64,000 nucleotides of DNA from Actinomadura xylanilytica (GTDB lineage Bacteria > Actinomycetota > Actinomycetes > Streptosporangiales > Streptosporangiaceae), in assembly GCF_030283145.1 (NCBI RefSeq), contig NZ_JASNWE010000003.1:62001-126000 (forward strand). The letters are read 5' to 3'. The position numbers were made by a program, and so were the translations under genes. Positions 50,643-59,245 of the stretch are shown here, in pieces (positions within the stretch are counted from its first letter, which is position 1; each line of letters opens with the position of its first letter). Below the pieces are notes generated by a model that was given only the letters and a program-made list of their open reading frames with translations, was not told the DNA's origin and did no database searches.

Positions 50643-52177
50643 TTCTTGACCATCTGGTCGTAGCGGAAGAACCGGTTGTCGTCCTTGGCGCCCTCGAGGC
50701 CGGCGGACTTGCCGACGATCGTGATCTGGTGCACCAGGTACAGGGCGGGCGGGTTCTCGTGCATCTCGGCGACGACCTTGCGGAGCTGCGCCGCGCGCTT
50801 GTCGGCGTCCATGTTGGTGAGCGCGGCGGACAGGTGGTCGGCGGTCGGCTTGTCGCAGAAGAACGTCGCCGCGCGCAGGCAGGTGAAGTTGGTCATGGCC
50901 CGGGTCGGGTCCATGGTGGGCAGCGCGTTCCAGGAGAGGCCGAACGCCTCGGTCTTCCAGGAGTTGCCCGTGTACCGCTGCATCCAGTTGGGGAAGGTCA
51001 TCTGGTTGAGCGTGAGGTTGACGCCGACCTTGGCGAGGTCCTGCTTGACGGCCTGGTAGATGTCCGCGTCGGCGGGGAAGGACCCGACGACGACGTCGGC
51101 GCTCATCGCGAAGCCGTTCGGGTGGCCCGCCTCGGCCAGCAGCGCCTTGGCCTTGGCCGGGTCGTAGGGGTACGCCTGCACGTCCGGGTTGTGGCCGACG
51201 ACCTTCTCGGTCGGGCCCTGGCCGACGGGCTCGGCCTTGCCGAGCAGCAGGTTGTCGGCGATCCCCTGCTTGTTCACCGCGTAGTTGAGGGCCTGCCGGA
51301 CCTTCTTGTCGGTGAGCGGCGAGTCGACCGGGTCCTTGCCCTTGACGGTGCGGAACGCCAGCGACATGACCTGGTTGCCGAGGCTGACCTCGGCCTGGGT
51401 CGCGCCCTTCATCTGGTCGACCTGGTCGGGCGAGACGCCGGTGATGAGGTCCACCTGGCCGGACTGGAGGGCCTGGAGCCGTGAGGCCGGGTCCTGCATC
51501 GCCTGGATCTCCAGGCCGCCCGCCTTCGGCGCGCGCCAGGACTTCTCGAACGCGGTAAAGGTGATCTTGTTGCCGCCCCAGTTCTCGACCTGGAACGGCC
51601 CCGTGCCGACCGGCTTGGCGGCGATGCCCTTCACGCCTCCCTCGGCGAGGGCCTTCGGCGCCGGGATCAGCAATTCGGTCAGCTTGTTGGGCAGCACCGG
51701 GTCCTTGACGGACGTCGTGAACTCCACCGTCTTCCCGTCCAGCGCCTTCGCGGACTTGATCGTCGCCAGGTCGTTGGCGACGACCGACTGCTTGACCTCG
51801 GGGTTCTGCTTCAGGTAGTTCGCGACGTCCGCGACGCCCTGGGCGGTCAGCGTCTCGCCGTTGGAGAACGTGACACCGTCACGGATCGTGAAATTCCACG
51901 TGGTGTCGGAGGTGTTCTTCCACTCGGTCGCCAGCCACGGCTTCACCTGGCCCGTCGCGTCCACGAACGTCAGCGGATCGTAGATCGCGGCGTAGGTGTA
52001 GACCCCCGGGGAGACCGCCGAGTTGAACGGGTTCCCCTGGGAGGCGGGGAGTGAGTCGACACCAACCTTGAGCGTCTGCTCACCGGCGGCCTTGGTACCG
52101 CCGCCGCCACCGCACGCGCTGAGCGCAATTCCCAGGACGAGGACCATTCCGCCCTGCACTGCAATGCTTCTACGCAC
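50639..52177 (-). CDS. ABC transporter substrate-binding lipoprotein, SBP family 5
   Basis: 512 residues from GTG 52177, chosen because GGAGGG lies seven bases upstream; the ATG at 52192 contains that site. The signal reads LVLGIALSACGGGGG, a lipobox with Cys as the first mature residue. The YDPLTFVDATGQVKPWLATEW and DGVTFSNGETLTAQGV segments match oligopeptide/dipeptide/glutathione-binding proteins. It captures the substrate of the importer; the ligand class cannot be read. The promoter carries GTTCCACTG/CAGTGGAAC sites. Confidence 0.93.
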   Translation of the reverse strand: MRRSIAVQGGMVLVLGIALSACGGGGGTKAAGEQTLKVGVDSLPASQGNPFNSAVSPGVYTYAAIYDPLTFVDATGQVKPWLATEWKNTSDTTWNFTIRDGVTFSNGETLTAQGVADVANYLKQNPEVKQSVVANDLATIKSAKALDGKTVEFTTSVKDPVLPNKLTELLIPAPKALAEGGVKGIAAKPVGTGPFQVENWGGNKITFTAFEKSWRAPKAGGLEIQAMQDPASRLQALQSGQVDLITGVSPDQVDQMKGATQAEVSLGNQVMSLAFRTVKGKDPVDSPLTDKKVRQALNYAVNKQGIADNLLLGKAEPVGQGPTEKVVGHNPDVQAYPYDPAKAKALLAEAGHPNGFAMSADVVVGSFPADADIYQAVKQDLAKVGVNLTLNQMTFPNWMQRYTGNSWKTEAFGLSWNALPTMDPTRAMTNFTCLRAATFFCDKPTADHLSAALTNMDADKRAAQLRKVVAEMHENPPALYLVHQITIVGKSAGLEGAKDDNRFFRYDQMVKK

Positions 52178-52195
52178 AAGCCAGCCCTCCATTTT

Positions 52196-52233
52196 GTTCC
52201 ACTGGGCGGAACGATTAACTCGCTCAGTGGAAC
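52196..52233. promoter_or_regulatory. Putative IclR operator at the importer promoter
   Basis: GTTCCACTG (52196-52204) and CAGTGGAAC (52225-52233) form an inverted repeat; GGCGGAAC (52205-52212) adds a nearer arm, making GTTCC-N7-GGAAC. The same arms occur at 60341-60362. Confidence 0.6.
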
Positions 52234-52359
52234 GGTAGAATGAGGTACGCCACAGTGTCAAGAGTTCAAAGAAGAAGAAACGTGCAGGTAACAGGCCAGA
52301 TTGGCCTCTTTTTGGATGATCAAGCCGAACCGCCCGCGCGCGCGGGCGGCACGGGCGGA

Positions 52360-53148
52360 TCAGCCGGACGCCACCAGCGCGCCGCCGGCACCGGGAACGG
52401 TCCATATTCCGCCGGGCCCGTCCCCGCGTAGCGTGACGGCGACGATCCCGCCGTCCCATGGGGACCTCCGGACCCGAACGGCCGGGTCGCCCGCGGGGTA
52501 CTGGTCCACCTCCACGGCGCAGCACCCTGGAAGCTGGAGCGTGCTGACGCGGTGCAGCGTCCCCTCAGGGCGGCCGAGCTGCGCGTTCAACGCCCGCACC
52601 GGCAGCGGATGGTCCGTCACCCGCCGTGCGGGCAGGCGGCCTTCCAGCGCCGCACGCGACTCCTCCAGGTCTTCCGACGCCAGCACGGCGATGAACACCG
52701 GGCCCACCGGCCCGCAGGGGCTCGGCAGCGTGAACCCCTCCGGGGCGCGGTCCACCTGCGTCAGGTAGAGCGCCTCCCCGGCCGGGCCCGCGACCTGGAC
52801 GGCCCGCAGCCCTCCCCCGGCCCCGACCGGACGCGGCTCGGCCAGCACGCGCAGCCCGGCGGCGCGGGCCCGCGCGGTCGCCTCGTCGGCGTCGGCCACG
52901 AGGATCTCGGCGGCGGCCCAGCCGAGCGTGGTGAGCGGCTCGGGCGCCCGCGCCCCCGGAAGCTCCACGACGTGGACCGCGCCGCCGGTGCCGGTGCCGG
53001 ACAGCACGACCGAGCGGCGCCCGTCCAGCTCGGGCAGCGGCGCGCCGGACACCCGGTGCTCCGCACCCGGCTCCAGCCCGACCCCGTCCCGGTACACCGC
53101 GACGGCGGCGTCCAGATCGGCGGTGACGACGGTGACTGACGCGATCAT
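52360..53148 (-). CDS. VOC/glyoxalase-superfamily protein, two modules
   Basis: 262 residues. MIASVTVVTADLDAAVAVYRDGVGL and a second half starting GPVFIAVLASEDLEESRAAL each resemble a VOC beta-alpha-beta-beta-beta module. Classical metal ligands are not complete, so catalysis is uncertain. The ATG overlaps the IclR stop (ATGA). It is the last gene of the upstream unit. Confidence 0.75.
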   Translation of the reverse strand: MIASVTVVTADLDAAVAVYRDGVGLEPGAEHRVSGAPLPELDGRRSVVLSGTGTGGAVHVVELPGARAPEPLTTLGWAAAEILVADADEATARARAAGLRVLAEPRPVGAGGGLRAVQVAGPAGEALYLTQVDRAPEGFTLPSPCGPVGPVFIAVLASEDLEESRAALEGRLPARRVTDHPLPVRALNAQLGRPEGTLHRVSTLQLPGCCAVEVDQYPAGDPAVRVRRSPWDGGIVAVTLRGDGPGGIWTVPGAGGALVASG

Positions 53149-53963
53149 TGCGGCCGCGCGCCGCCGGCCTGCCCGCCGACCTGCGCGGTCAGTCCGGCGG
53201 CGGCCTTCTGCAGCAGGTCCACCAGGCGGTCGGCCTCACCGCGGAACCGTTCCAGCGGTCCGGCGATCGAGATCACGGCGAGCGGCGTCCCGGTGGGGCC
53301 GAACACCGGCGCGGCCACCGAGCCCGCGCTCGGATCGCGCTCACCGTAGGAGATCGCATAGCCGACCTCGGCGATGTGCGCCAGCTCGTCGCGCAGGGTG
53401 GGGCGCCGGGTGATGGTCTTGCCCGTCAGCCTGCTCATGGGCTGCGAGGTCAGGTACTGCTCGCGTTCGGCGGGGTCCAGGAACGCCAGGAACGCCTTGG
53501 ACGACGCGCCCGCGTGCAGCGGGAACGCCGCGCCGAGCTGCACCATCATCTTCACGTCGCGGTCGGGGGTGACCTGGTCGACGTAGACGCGGTTCCAGCC
53601 CGAGCGGGTGGACAGCGTGGCCGTCTCGTCGGTCTCCCGCGACAGCCGGGTGAGGACCGGCCGCGCCTCAGCGCGGATGTCGATGCGGTCGAGGTAGCCG
53701 AGCGCGAGGCTGACGATGCGGGGGCCGAGGCTGTAGCGGCGGGTCGAGGGATGGAACGTGATGAAGCCCTTGGCGCGGCAGCTCGTCAGGCTGCGGTGGA
53801 CGACCGCCTTGGACAGCCCGAGCCCTTCGGCGATCTCGGTGACGCCGAGCGTGGGCCGCCCCGCCTCGCCGAGGTGGATGAGGATGTCGAGGACCCGGTC
53901 GACTCCCGTGACCGTCTGCCCCTTGACCGGTTCGACGCCGTCGGCGCCGCCCTTGACGCTCAC
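53145..53963 (-). CDS. IclR-family transcriptional regulator
   Basis: 272 residues from GTG 53963 (GAGGGG nine bases upstream; ATG 53972 is too close to it). An N-terminal winged helix (DRVLDILIHLGEAGRPTLGVTEIAEGLGLSKAVVHRSL, about 15-55) and a GAF-like IclR effector domain (MMVQLGAAFPLHAGASSKAFLAF). It likely controls both units of the 42-60 kb locus via the GTTCCRCTG inverted repeats, responding to the imported compound or an intermediate. Confidence 0.92.
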   Translation of the reverse strand: MSVKGGADGVEPVKGQTVTGVDRVLDILIHLGEAGRPTLGVTEIAEGLGLSKAVVHRSLTSCRAKGFITFHPSTRRYSLGPRIVSLALGYLDRIDIRAEARPVLTRLSRETDETATLSTRSGWNRVYVDQVTPDRDVKMMVQLGAAFPLHAGASSKAFLAFLDPAEREQYLTSQPMSRLTGKTITRRPTLRDELAHIAEVGYAISYGERDPSAGSVAAPVFGPTGTPLAVISIAGPLERFRGEADRLVDLLQKAAAGLTAQVGGQAGGARPQ

Positions 53964-53976
53964 AGTGGACATCCCC

Positions 53977-55458
53977 TCAGCCGACCAGATGGAAGCTCTG
54001 GTATTGGACATACGCCTCGAAGCCCTCGGGTCCGAGTTCGGTGCCGAGCCCGCTCGACCGGCGCCCCGCGAACGGCGCGGCCGTGTTGAAGCCGAACCCG
54101 TTGACGCCGACCGTCCCGGTGTCCAGGCGCGCAGCCACCGCGAGGGCGCGGGACTCGTCGGCGCTCCACACCGACCCGGCCAGGCCGAAGTCGGTGTCGT
54201 TGGCGATCGCGACGGCCTCGTCCTCGCCCGACGCCGGGATGAGCGTCACGACGGGTCCGAAGACCTCCTCCTGGCAGATCCGCATGTCGCTGCGCGCGTC
54301 GGTGAACACGGCGGGCGTCAGGTAGAACCCGGCGTCCAGGCCGGGCGGGCGCCCGCCGCCCGACACCAGCCGGGCGCCCTCGGCCCGGCCCGCCGCGATC
54401 AGCCCCTCGACGCGGTCGCGGTGCGCGGCCGAGATGAGCGGGCCGAGCCGCGTCGCCGGGTCGAACGGGTCGCCGACGGGCAGCGCCGCCGACACCGCGG
54501 CGACGCGGTCGGCGACCTCCGCGAGCAGGGCGCGCGGGACGATGATGCGGCTCTGGATGAAGCAGTTCTGCCCGCTGAAGGTGTAGGCGAGGAACGGCAG
54601 CGCGGCGGTGAAGCGGTCCAGGTCGGCGTCGTCCAGCAGGACGGCGGCGGACTTGCCGCCGAGTTCGAGGACCACGGGCGTGAGCGAGGCGGCGCAGCGG
54701 GCGGCGATGTGCCGTCCCGCCTCCGACGAACCGGTGAAGCCGACGATGTCGACGCCCGGATGGCCGACGAGGGCCGCACCGGTCTCCCGGCCGCCGGTGA
54801 CCACGTTGACGACGCCCGGTGGAAGGCCGGCCGCGACGGCGCACTCGGCGAACAGGAAGGCCTCCAGCGGTGCCTGGGGGGGCGGTTTCAGCACCACCGT
54901 ACCGCCCAGCGCGAGGGTCGGGCCGATCTTGTACATGCCCATCGGAAGCGTCCCGTTGTAGGGCACGATCGCCGCCGTCACCCCGCGCGGGCCCCGGCGC
55001 ACGATCGAGCGCCGGACGCTGCCCGGACCCCGCCGTTCCGGCACCGGGCGCAGCTCGTCCACGACGAGCGCGCGGGCGATCCCCGCGTAGTAGCGCAGTA
55101 GCTCCGAGGCGCGGTTCGCGCGGGCGGGCGGGCCGCCGACCGGCCGCCCGATCTCGTGGGCGAGCAGGACGGTCATCTCGGCGTCGCGCTCTTGGAGCAG
55201 GTCGGCGAGCCGCTCGAGCGCGGCGGCGCGGTCGGCGGGCTCCCAGGCGCGCCAGCCGCGCGGGTCCTGGAAGGCGGCGCGGGCGGACGCGACGGCCGCG
55301 TCCACGTCGGCGGCGGACCCGTCCGGAACGCTGCCGATGACCGTCCGGTCGGACGGCGAGACGACCTCGAGGACCGCTCGGGACCGGGCCGGGACGAGGC
55401 GTCCGTCCAGGAAGACGCCGTCGCGGTGCGCGGTCTCGGGCGCGAGTGCGGGACGCAT
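53977..55458 (-). CDS. Aldehyde dehydrogenase, copy 1
   Basis: 493 residues. LTPVVLELGGKSAAVLLDD holds the general base Glu; FSGQNCFIQSR has the catalytic Cys; EEVFGPVV and GFGFNTAAPFAG are conserved. It oxidises an aldehyde to an acid (or acyl) with NAD(P). Two different aldehyde dehydrogenases side by side suggest two aldehyde intermediates in the pathway. Confidence 0.95.
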   Translation of the reverse strand: MRPALAPETAHRDGVFLDGRLVPARSRAVLEVVSPSDRTVIGSVPDGSAADVDAAVASARAAFQDPRGWRAWEPADRAAALERLADLLQERDAEMTVLLAHEIGRPVGGPPARANRASELLRYYAGIARALVVDELRPVPERRGPGSVRRSIVRRGPRGVTAAIVPYNGTLPMGMYKIGPTLALGGTVVLKPPPQAPLEAFLFAECAVAAGLPPGVVNVVTGGRETGAALVGHPGVDIVGFTGSSEAGRHIAARCAASLTPVVLELGGKSAAVLLDDADLDRFTAALPFLAYTFSGQNCFIQSRIIVPRALLAEVADRVAAVSAALPVGDPFDPATRLGPLISAAHRDRVEGLIAAGRAEGARLVSGGGRPPGLDAGFYLTPAVFTDARSDMRICQEEVFGPVVTLIPASGEDEAVAIANDTDFGLAGSVWSADESRALAVAARLDTGTVGVNGFGFNTAAPFAGRRSSGLGTELGPEGFEAYVQYQSFHLVG

Positions 55459-55459
55459 G

Positions 55460-56881
55460 TCAGTCCTTCCGGTAACCGTCGGGGACGCCGGGCGCGGTGG
55501 AGAACCACACGCTCTTGGTCCAGGTGTAGAGGTGGACGGCGTCGGTGCCGCCCTCGCGCCCGTAGCCGGACGCGCCGACCCCGCCGAACGGCACGAGGTC
55601 GGACAGGACGCGGTAGGTGTTCACCCAGACCGTCCCGACGCGGAGGGCGTCGGCGAGGCGGTGGGCGCGTCCCGGGTCGCCGGTCCACACGCCCGCGCCG
55701 AGCCCGAACCGGGTGGCGTGGGCGAGGCGGACGGCGTCGCCCTCGTCGTCGAACGGCGCGGCGCACAGCACCGGCCCGAAGACCTCCTCGGTGAGCAGCG
55801 GGTCTCCGGCGGCGACACCGCTGAAGACCGTCGGCGCGACCCAGTTGCCGCCCGCCAGCCCGGCCCCGGCGGGCGTCCCGGCCTGCGCGACGATGTGCGC
55901 GCCCCGGGCGGCGCCCTCGCTGACGAAGGCCCGCGTCTTGGCGGCCTGGACGGCGGTGACCTGCGGCCCGACCTGGGTGCCGGGCTCGCGCGGGTCTCCG
56001 ACGCGCAGGTCCCCGACGCGCCGCGCGACGCGCTCCAGGACGTCCGGGTACACCTCGCGCTGCACGTACAGGCGCGATCCGGCGATGCACATCTGCCCGC
56101 ACGATCCGGTGAAGCCCTCCACGATCCCGGCCGCCGCGGCGTCCAGGTCGGCGTCGGCGAACACCAGCTGCGGGGACTTGCCGCCCAGCTCCAGCGCGGA
56201 CGGGGCGAAGTGCGCCGCCGCGGCGGCGCCGACGCGGGCGCCGGTGGCGTCCGAGCCGGTGAACACCACGAGCTTGACGCGGGGGTCCTCGACGAGCGCG
56301 CGGCCGAGGTCGCCGTCGCCGTGCACGACCTGCGCGACGCCCTCCGGATGCCCGGCCTCGGCGAGGACCTCGGCGACGATCCGGCCGAGCAGCAGGGCGG
56401 TGAGCGGGGTCTCGGCGGCCGGTTTGAGGACGACGACGTTGCCGAACGCGAGCGCGGGCGCGATCTTCTTCGCGGCGAAGAAGTACGGGACGTTCCACGG
56501 GATGACGCCCGCGACGACCCCGTACGGCTCGCGCGTCGTGTAGGTGTGGAACGGGCCCGGGACCGGCACCACCGTGCCGTGCGCCTTGTCCGCCCAGCCG
56601 CCGTAGTACTCGAAGCAGGCGGCGGCGCGGTCGGCCTCGCGGCGGGTGTCGGCGGGCAGCTTGCCGGTGTTCAGCGTCTCCAGGTCGGCGATCCCGGCGG
56701 CGCGCGCCCGCATCCGGCGGCCGATCTCCACCAGCAGGCGGCCCCGTTCGGACGCCGGGACGGCCCGCCAGCGCGGCGCGGCGTCCTCGGCGGCGCGCAG
56801 GACGGCGTCCAGGCCGCGCGGAGTCGTCGCGGGGACGTCCTCGATCACCTCGCCCGTGATGGGCGACAGGACGGCGGTCAA
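55460..56881 (-). CDS. Aldehyde dehydrogenase, copy 2
   Basis: 473 residues from TTG 56881, an unusual start supported by AAGGAG seven bases upstream and a TTGA overlap with the preceding stop. IPWNVPYFFAAKKIAPAL, ALELGGKSPQLVF, TGSCGQMCIAGSR (catalytic Cys) and EEVFGPVLC are intact. It is closer to betaine-aldehyde-dehydrogenase-like enzymes than copy 1. The next gene begins two bases past its stop. Confidence 0.93.
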   Translation of the reverse strand: MTAVLSPITGEVIEDVPATTPRGLDAVLRAAEDAAPRWRAVPASERGRLLVEIGRRMRARAAGIADLETLNTGKLPADTRREADRAAACFEYYGGWADKAHGTVVPVPGPFHTYTTREPYGVVAGVIPWNVPYFFAAKKIAPALAFGNVVVLKPAAETPLTALLLGRIVAEVLAEAGHPEGVAQVVHGDGDLGRALVEDPRVKLVVFTGSDATGARVGAAAAAHFAPSALELGGKSPQLVFADADLDAAAAGIVEGFTGSCGQMCIAGSRLYVQREVYPDVLERVARRVGDLRVGDPREPGTQVGPQVTAVQAAKTRAFVSEGAARGAHIVAQAGTPAGAGLAGGNWVAPTVFSGVAAGDPLLTEEVFGPVLCAAPFDDEGDAVRLAHATRFGLGAGVWTGDPGRAHRLADALRVGTVWVNTYRVLSDLVPFGGVGASGYGREGGTDAVHLYTWTKSVWFSTAPGVPDGYRKD

Positions 56882-58092
56882 CGGCTCACTCCTTCGACTG
56901 CGTCGAGCATGCTCAGGGCGCTCAGGTGGCGGGTGCCCGCCACCGGGTCGGCGGCGGTCGCGGCCAGGTCCCGGAGCCGGGCGAGGCGGGCGTCCCGGCC
57001 GGTCGCGTCGACCCCCGCCCGGACGGTCCGGGTCGCGGGCTGGACGATGCGGACGGCGGCGTCCCGGCGAGCGGACGCGTACGCGTCCGCCTCGGCGTCG
57101 CCGTCGCCGTCGCCGCCCGCCCGCAGCGCGGGGCCGAGCCGGGCGGCGAGATCGAACGCGTCGTGGACGCCCGAGTTCAGCCCCATCCCACCGGTCGTGC
57201 TGGACAGGTGGGCGGCGTCGCCCGCCAGCAGCAGGCGTCCGGCCCGGAACCGGTCGGCCACCCGCTGGTGGCTGCGGTAGAGCTGGTGCTGCTGGAGCGG
57301 GCTGCCGGCCCAGCTCCGGTCCCCGACGAGCAGGTCGAGGGCGGCGGCCAGTTCCGGGTGCGGCCCGCCGGTCCCGTCGGCGGACGCGGTGACACCGGCG
57401 GTGGTACTGACCGCGACGCGCCACACGTCCGGGGTGCGGATGAGGGACAGCCGTCCGTTGGGACCGCTCCAATAGGAGACGGGACCGAGGTCGTCCACGA
57501 CGGTCTCGAAGGGGAACGGCGTGGCGGCGACCAGGCTCTGCGACGGGTAGGTGTCGCCGGGGAAGCCGATCCCGGCGAGCTTGCGCAGCACGCTGTGCGC
57601 CCCGTCGGCGGCGACGACGTACGGCGCGGTCAGGCGCGTGCCATCGGCCAGCGTCACGACCGCTGCCGCCGCGCCCTCGTCCGCGCCGGTCAGCCCGGTG
57701 ACGCGGTGCTCCTGACGCAGGTCCACGTCCGGGGACGCCTCGGCCAGCTCGCGCAGCAGCCGCAGCAACTTGTACTGCTCGTACTGGACGCGGAACGGGA
57801 ACGGCGTCCGGCCCTCCAGCACTCCGTAGGAGAAGGTCGCGCGGTCGGGCAGTTGCAGGTCGCGGAACTGAAGCCGGTCCACGCGGACGCCGTGGGCGAC
57901 GGCGTCGGAGGCGGCGCCGATCCGGTCGAGCAGCGCCAGCGTCGGCGGGTGCAGCGTCGAGCCGCGCCACTCCTTGCGGACCCCGGCCCGCTCGGCCTCC
58001 AGCACGACGGCGGGCACCCGCTCGGCGGCCAGGGCGAGTGCGGCGGCCAGGCCGACCGGCCCCGCGCCGACGACGATCACGGGCTCGGTCAT
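56878..58092 (-). CDS. FAD-dependent monooxygenase
   Basis: 404 residues. VIVVGAGPVGLAAALALAAERVP, RGSTLHPPTLALLDRIG, YVVAADGAHSVLRKLAGI and LLLAGDAAHLSSTTGGMGLNSG are the class A flavoprotein hydroxylase motifs. It lacks the thioredoxin-like C-terminal domain of the polyketide hydroxylases, so it is nearer to phenolic-acid hydroxylases. It may start breakdown of an aromatic ring or oxidise a heteroatom. ATGA overlap with the upstream gene. Confidence 0.92.
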   Translation of the reverse strand: MTEPVIVVGAGPVGLAAALALAAERVPAVVLEAERAGVRKEWRGSTLHPPTLALLDRIGAASDAVAHGVRVDRLQFRDLQLPDRATFSYGVLEGRTPFPFRVQYEQYKLLRLLRELAEASPDVDLRQEHRVTGLTGADEGAAAAVVTLADGTRLTAPYVVAADGAHSVLRKLAGIGFPGDTYPSQSLVAATPFPFETVVDDLGPVSYWSGPNGRLSLIRTPDVWRVAVSTTAGVTASADGTGGPHPELAAALDLLVGDRSWAGSPLQQHQLYRSHQRVADRFRAGRLLLAGDAAHLSSTTGGMGLNSGVHDAFDLAARLGPALRAGGDGDGDAEADAYASARRDAAVRIVQPATRTVRAGVDATGRDARLARLRDLAATAADPVAGTRHLSALSMLDAVEGVSR

Positions 58093-58808
58093 CGGGTCTC
58101 CTGGATCAGCCGGGCCAGCGCTCCGGTCGCGGCCGCGAGCGTCGACGACGCGTCCGCCGCGTGCAGCAGCGCCCACGTCCCGGCGAGATTGGACGACAGC
58201 AGCAGCGAGCGGGCCGGGGTCAGCTCGTCGAGCACGTCGAGGCTGGCGGCGCCGGTGCCCGCCACCACGACGGCGTGCCCGGGGGCGCCGGAGCGCAGCG
58301 CGGCCCGCACCGCGTCGCGGACGTCACCGTCACCGGTGGCGTAGATGGGGCGTCCGCCCTGGACGTCGTGCACGTCCACACGCATCCCGGCGGCGCGCCA
58401 GAACCCGGCGCACTGCTCGGTGAGCCAGGACGGGTAGGGCGACACGACCGACACGCGGTCGGCGGCGGCGGCGCGCAGCGCGCCGGCCAGCCCGCCCGCC
58501 GAGGTGACGACGGGGACGCCGAACCGCCGCGCGAGCCCGGCCGACCACTCCCGGTCGCCGTCCGGGCCGAGCGGGTAGGTCGCACCGGTGCAGGCGACGA
58601 GCACGGCCGCCAGGTCCAACCCGGTCAGGGACGCGATCGCCTCGCCCGCGTTGTCGCGGTACCAGTCGAGGCGGGCGTGCAGATCCAGGCCGGGCGGCGC
58701 CGCCATCCGCGCCACGTACGGGACGACGCCCAGTGGCAGCAGCCGCCGGGTCTCGGGTTCGACGGTGGGGTTCGCGGACGGCACCACGACCCCGACCCTG
58801 ACCGTCAC
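58089..58808 (-). CDS. Asp/Glu racemase / maleate isomerase-superfamily protein
   Basis: 239 residues starting at GTG 58808. VGVVVPSANPTVEPE and LVACTGATYP (first catalytic Cys) match maleate isomerase/arylmalonate decarboxylase relatives. The second motif reads VVAGTGAASLD, where the second Cys is Gly. Single-Cys members include arylmalonate decarboxylases, so decarboxylation is as likely as isomerisation. Confidence 0.82.
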   Translation of the reverse strand: MTVRVGVVVPSANPTVEPETRRLLPLGVVPYVARMAAPPGLDLHARLDWYRDNAGEAIASLTGLDLAAVLVACTGATYPLGPDGDREWSAGLARRFGVPVVTSAGGLAGALRAAAADRVSVVSPYPSWLTEQCAGFWRAAGMRVDVHDVQGGRPIYATGDGDVRDAVRAALRSGAPGHAVVVAGTGAASLDVLDELTPARSLLLSSNLAGTWALLHAADASSTLAAATGALARLIQETR

Positions 58809-59245
58809 GCGATCAGCCCGCCGAAGACGCGCCGGACGTAAGCGTCCCGCTCCGCCCGGTCGCCGGTCCCGCCGACCGCACTACTCCCGCCGGCTCCGCC
58901 GGCGGCACTGCCTTTGCCGGCTCCGCCGACCGCACTGCCTTCGCCGGCTCCGCCGACCGCACTGCCTTCGCCGGCTCCGCCGACCGCACTGCCTTCGCCG
59001 GCTCCGCCGACCGCACTGCCTTCGCCGGCTCCGCCGGCGGCGTCCGGCTCGATCGCGTCCGGCGACACGACCAGGCCTCCGGCCACGAGCTGGGACTCCA
59101 GCGCGGCCAGGCGGCGCCGCGTCACCCACAGCTCGGCGGCGAGCTGGACGCTGATCTGCATGAGCTGGTCGTTGACGCCCTCGCCGACGAAGGCGCCGAG
59201 GGGCTGCGGGCCGTCCACCCGCCAGTTCCCGGTGTCCTCGGTCAT
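58805..59245 (-). CDS. Small coiled-coil protein paired with methyltransferase, copy 1
   Basis: 146 residues. Residues about 20-55 (NDQLMQISVQLAAELWVTRR) form a helix like that in the 45415 protein. Residues about 70-130 are nine-residue GGAGEGSAV repeats from a 27-bp tandem repeat. The C-terminus RDAYVRRVFGGLIA is again helical. ATGA overlap with the methyltransferase gene upstream. No known family. Confidence 0.75.
   Translation of the reverse strand: MTEDTGNWRVDGPQPLGAFVGEGVNDQLMQISVQLAAELWVTRRRLAALESQLVAGGLVVSPDAIEPDAAGGAGEGSAVGGAGEGSAVGGAGEGSAVGGAGEGSAVGGAGKGSAAGGAGGSSAVGGTGDRAERDAYVRRVFGGLIA
58867..59028. repeat. 27-bp tandem repeat, six units
   Basis: Units at 58867, 58894, 58921, 58948, 58975 and 59002; the last four are identical, the first two diverged. 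The length is a multiple of three, so copy changes keep the frame of the coiled-coil protein gene. Confidence 0.9.

Noticed and set aside
58867..59028. Mini-CRISPR or VNTR of non-coding type
   Set aside because: No spacers; contiguous 27-bp units maintain the reading frame of an overlapping operon gene.
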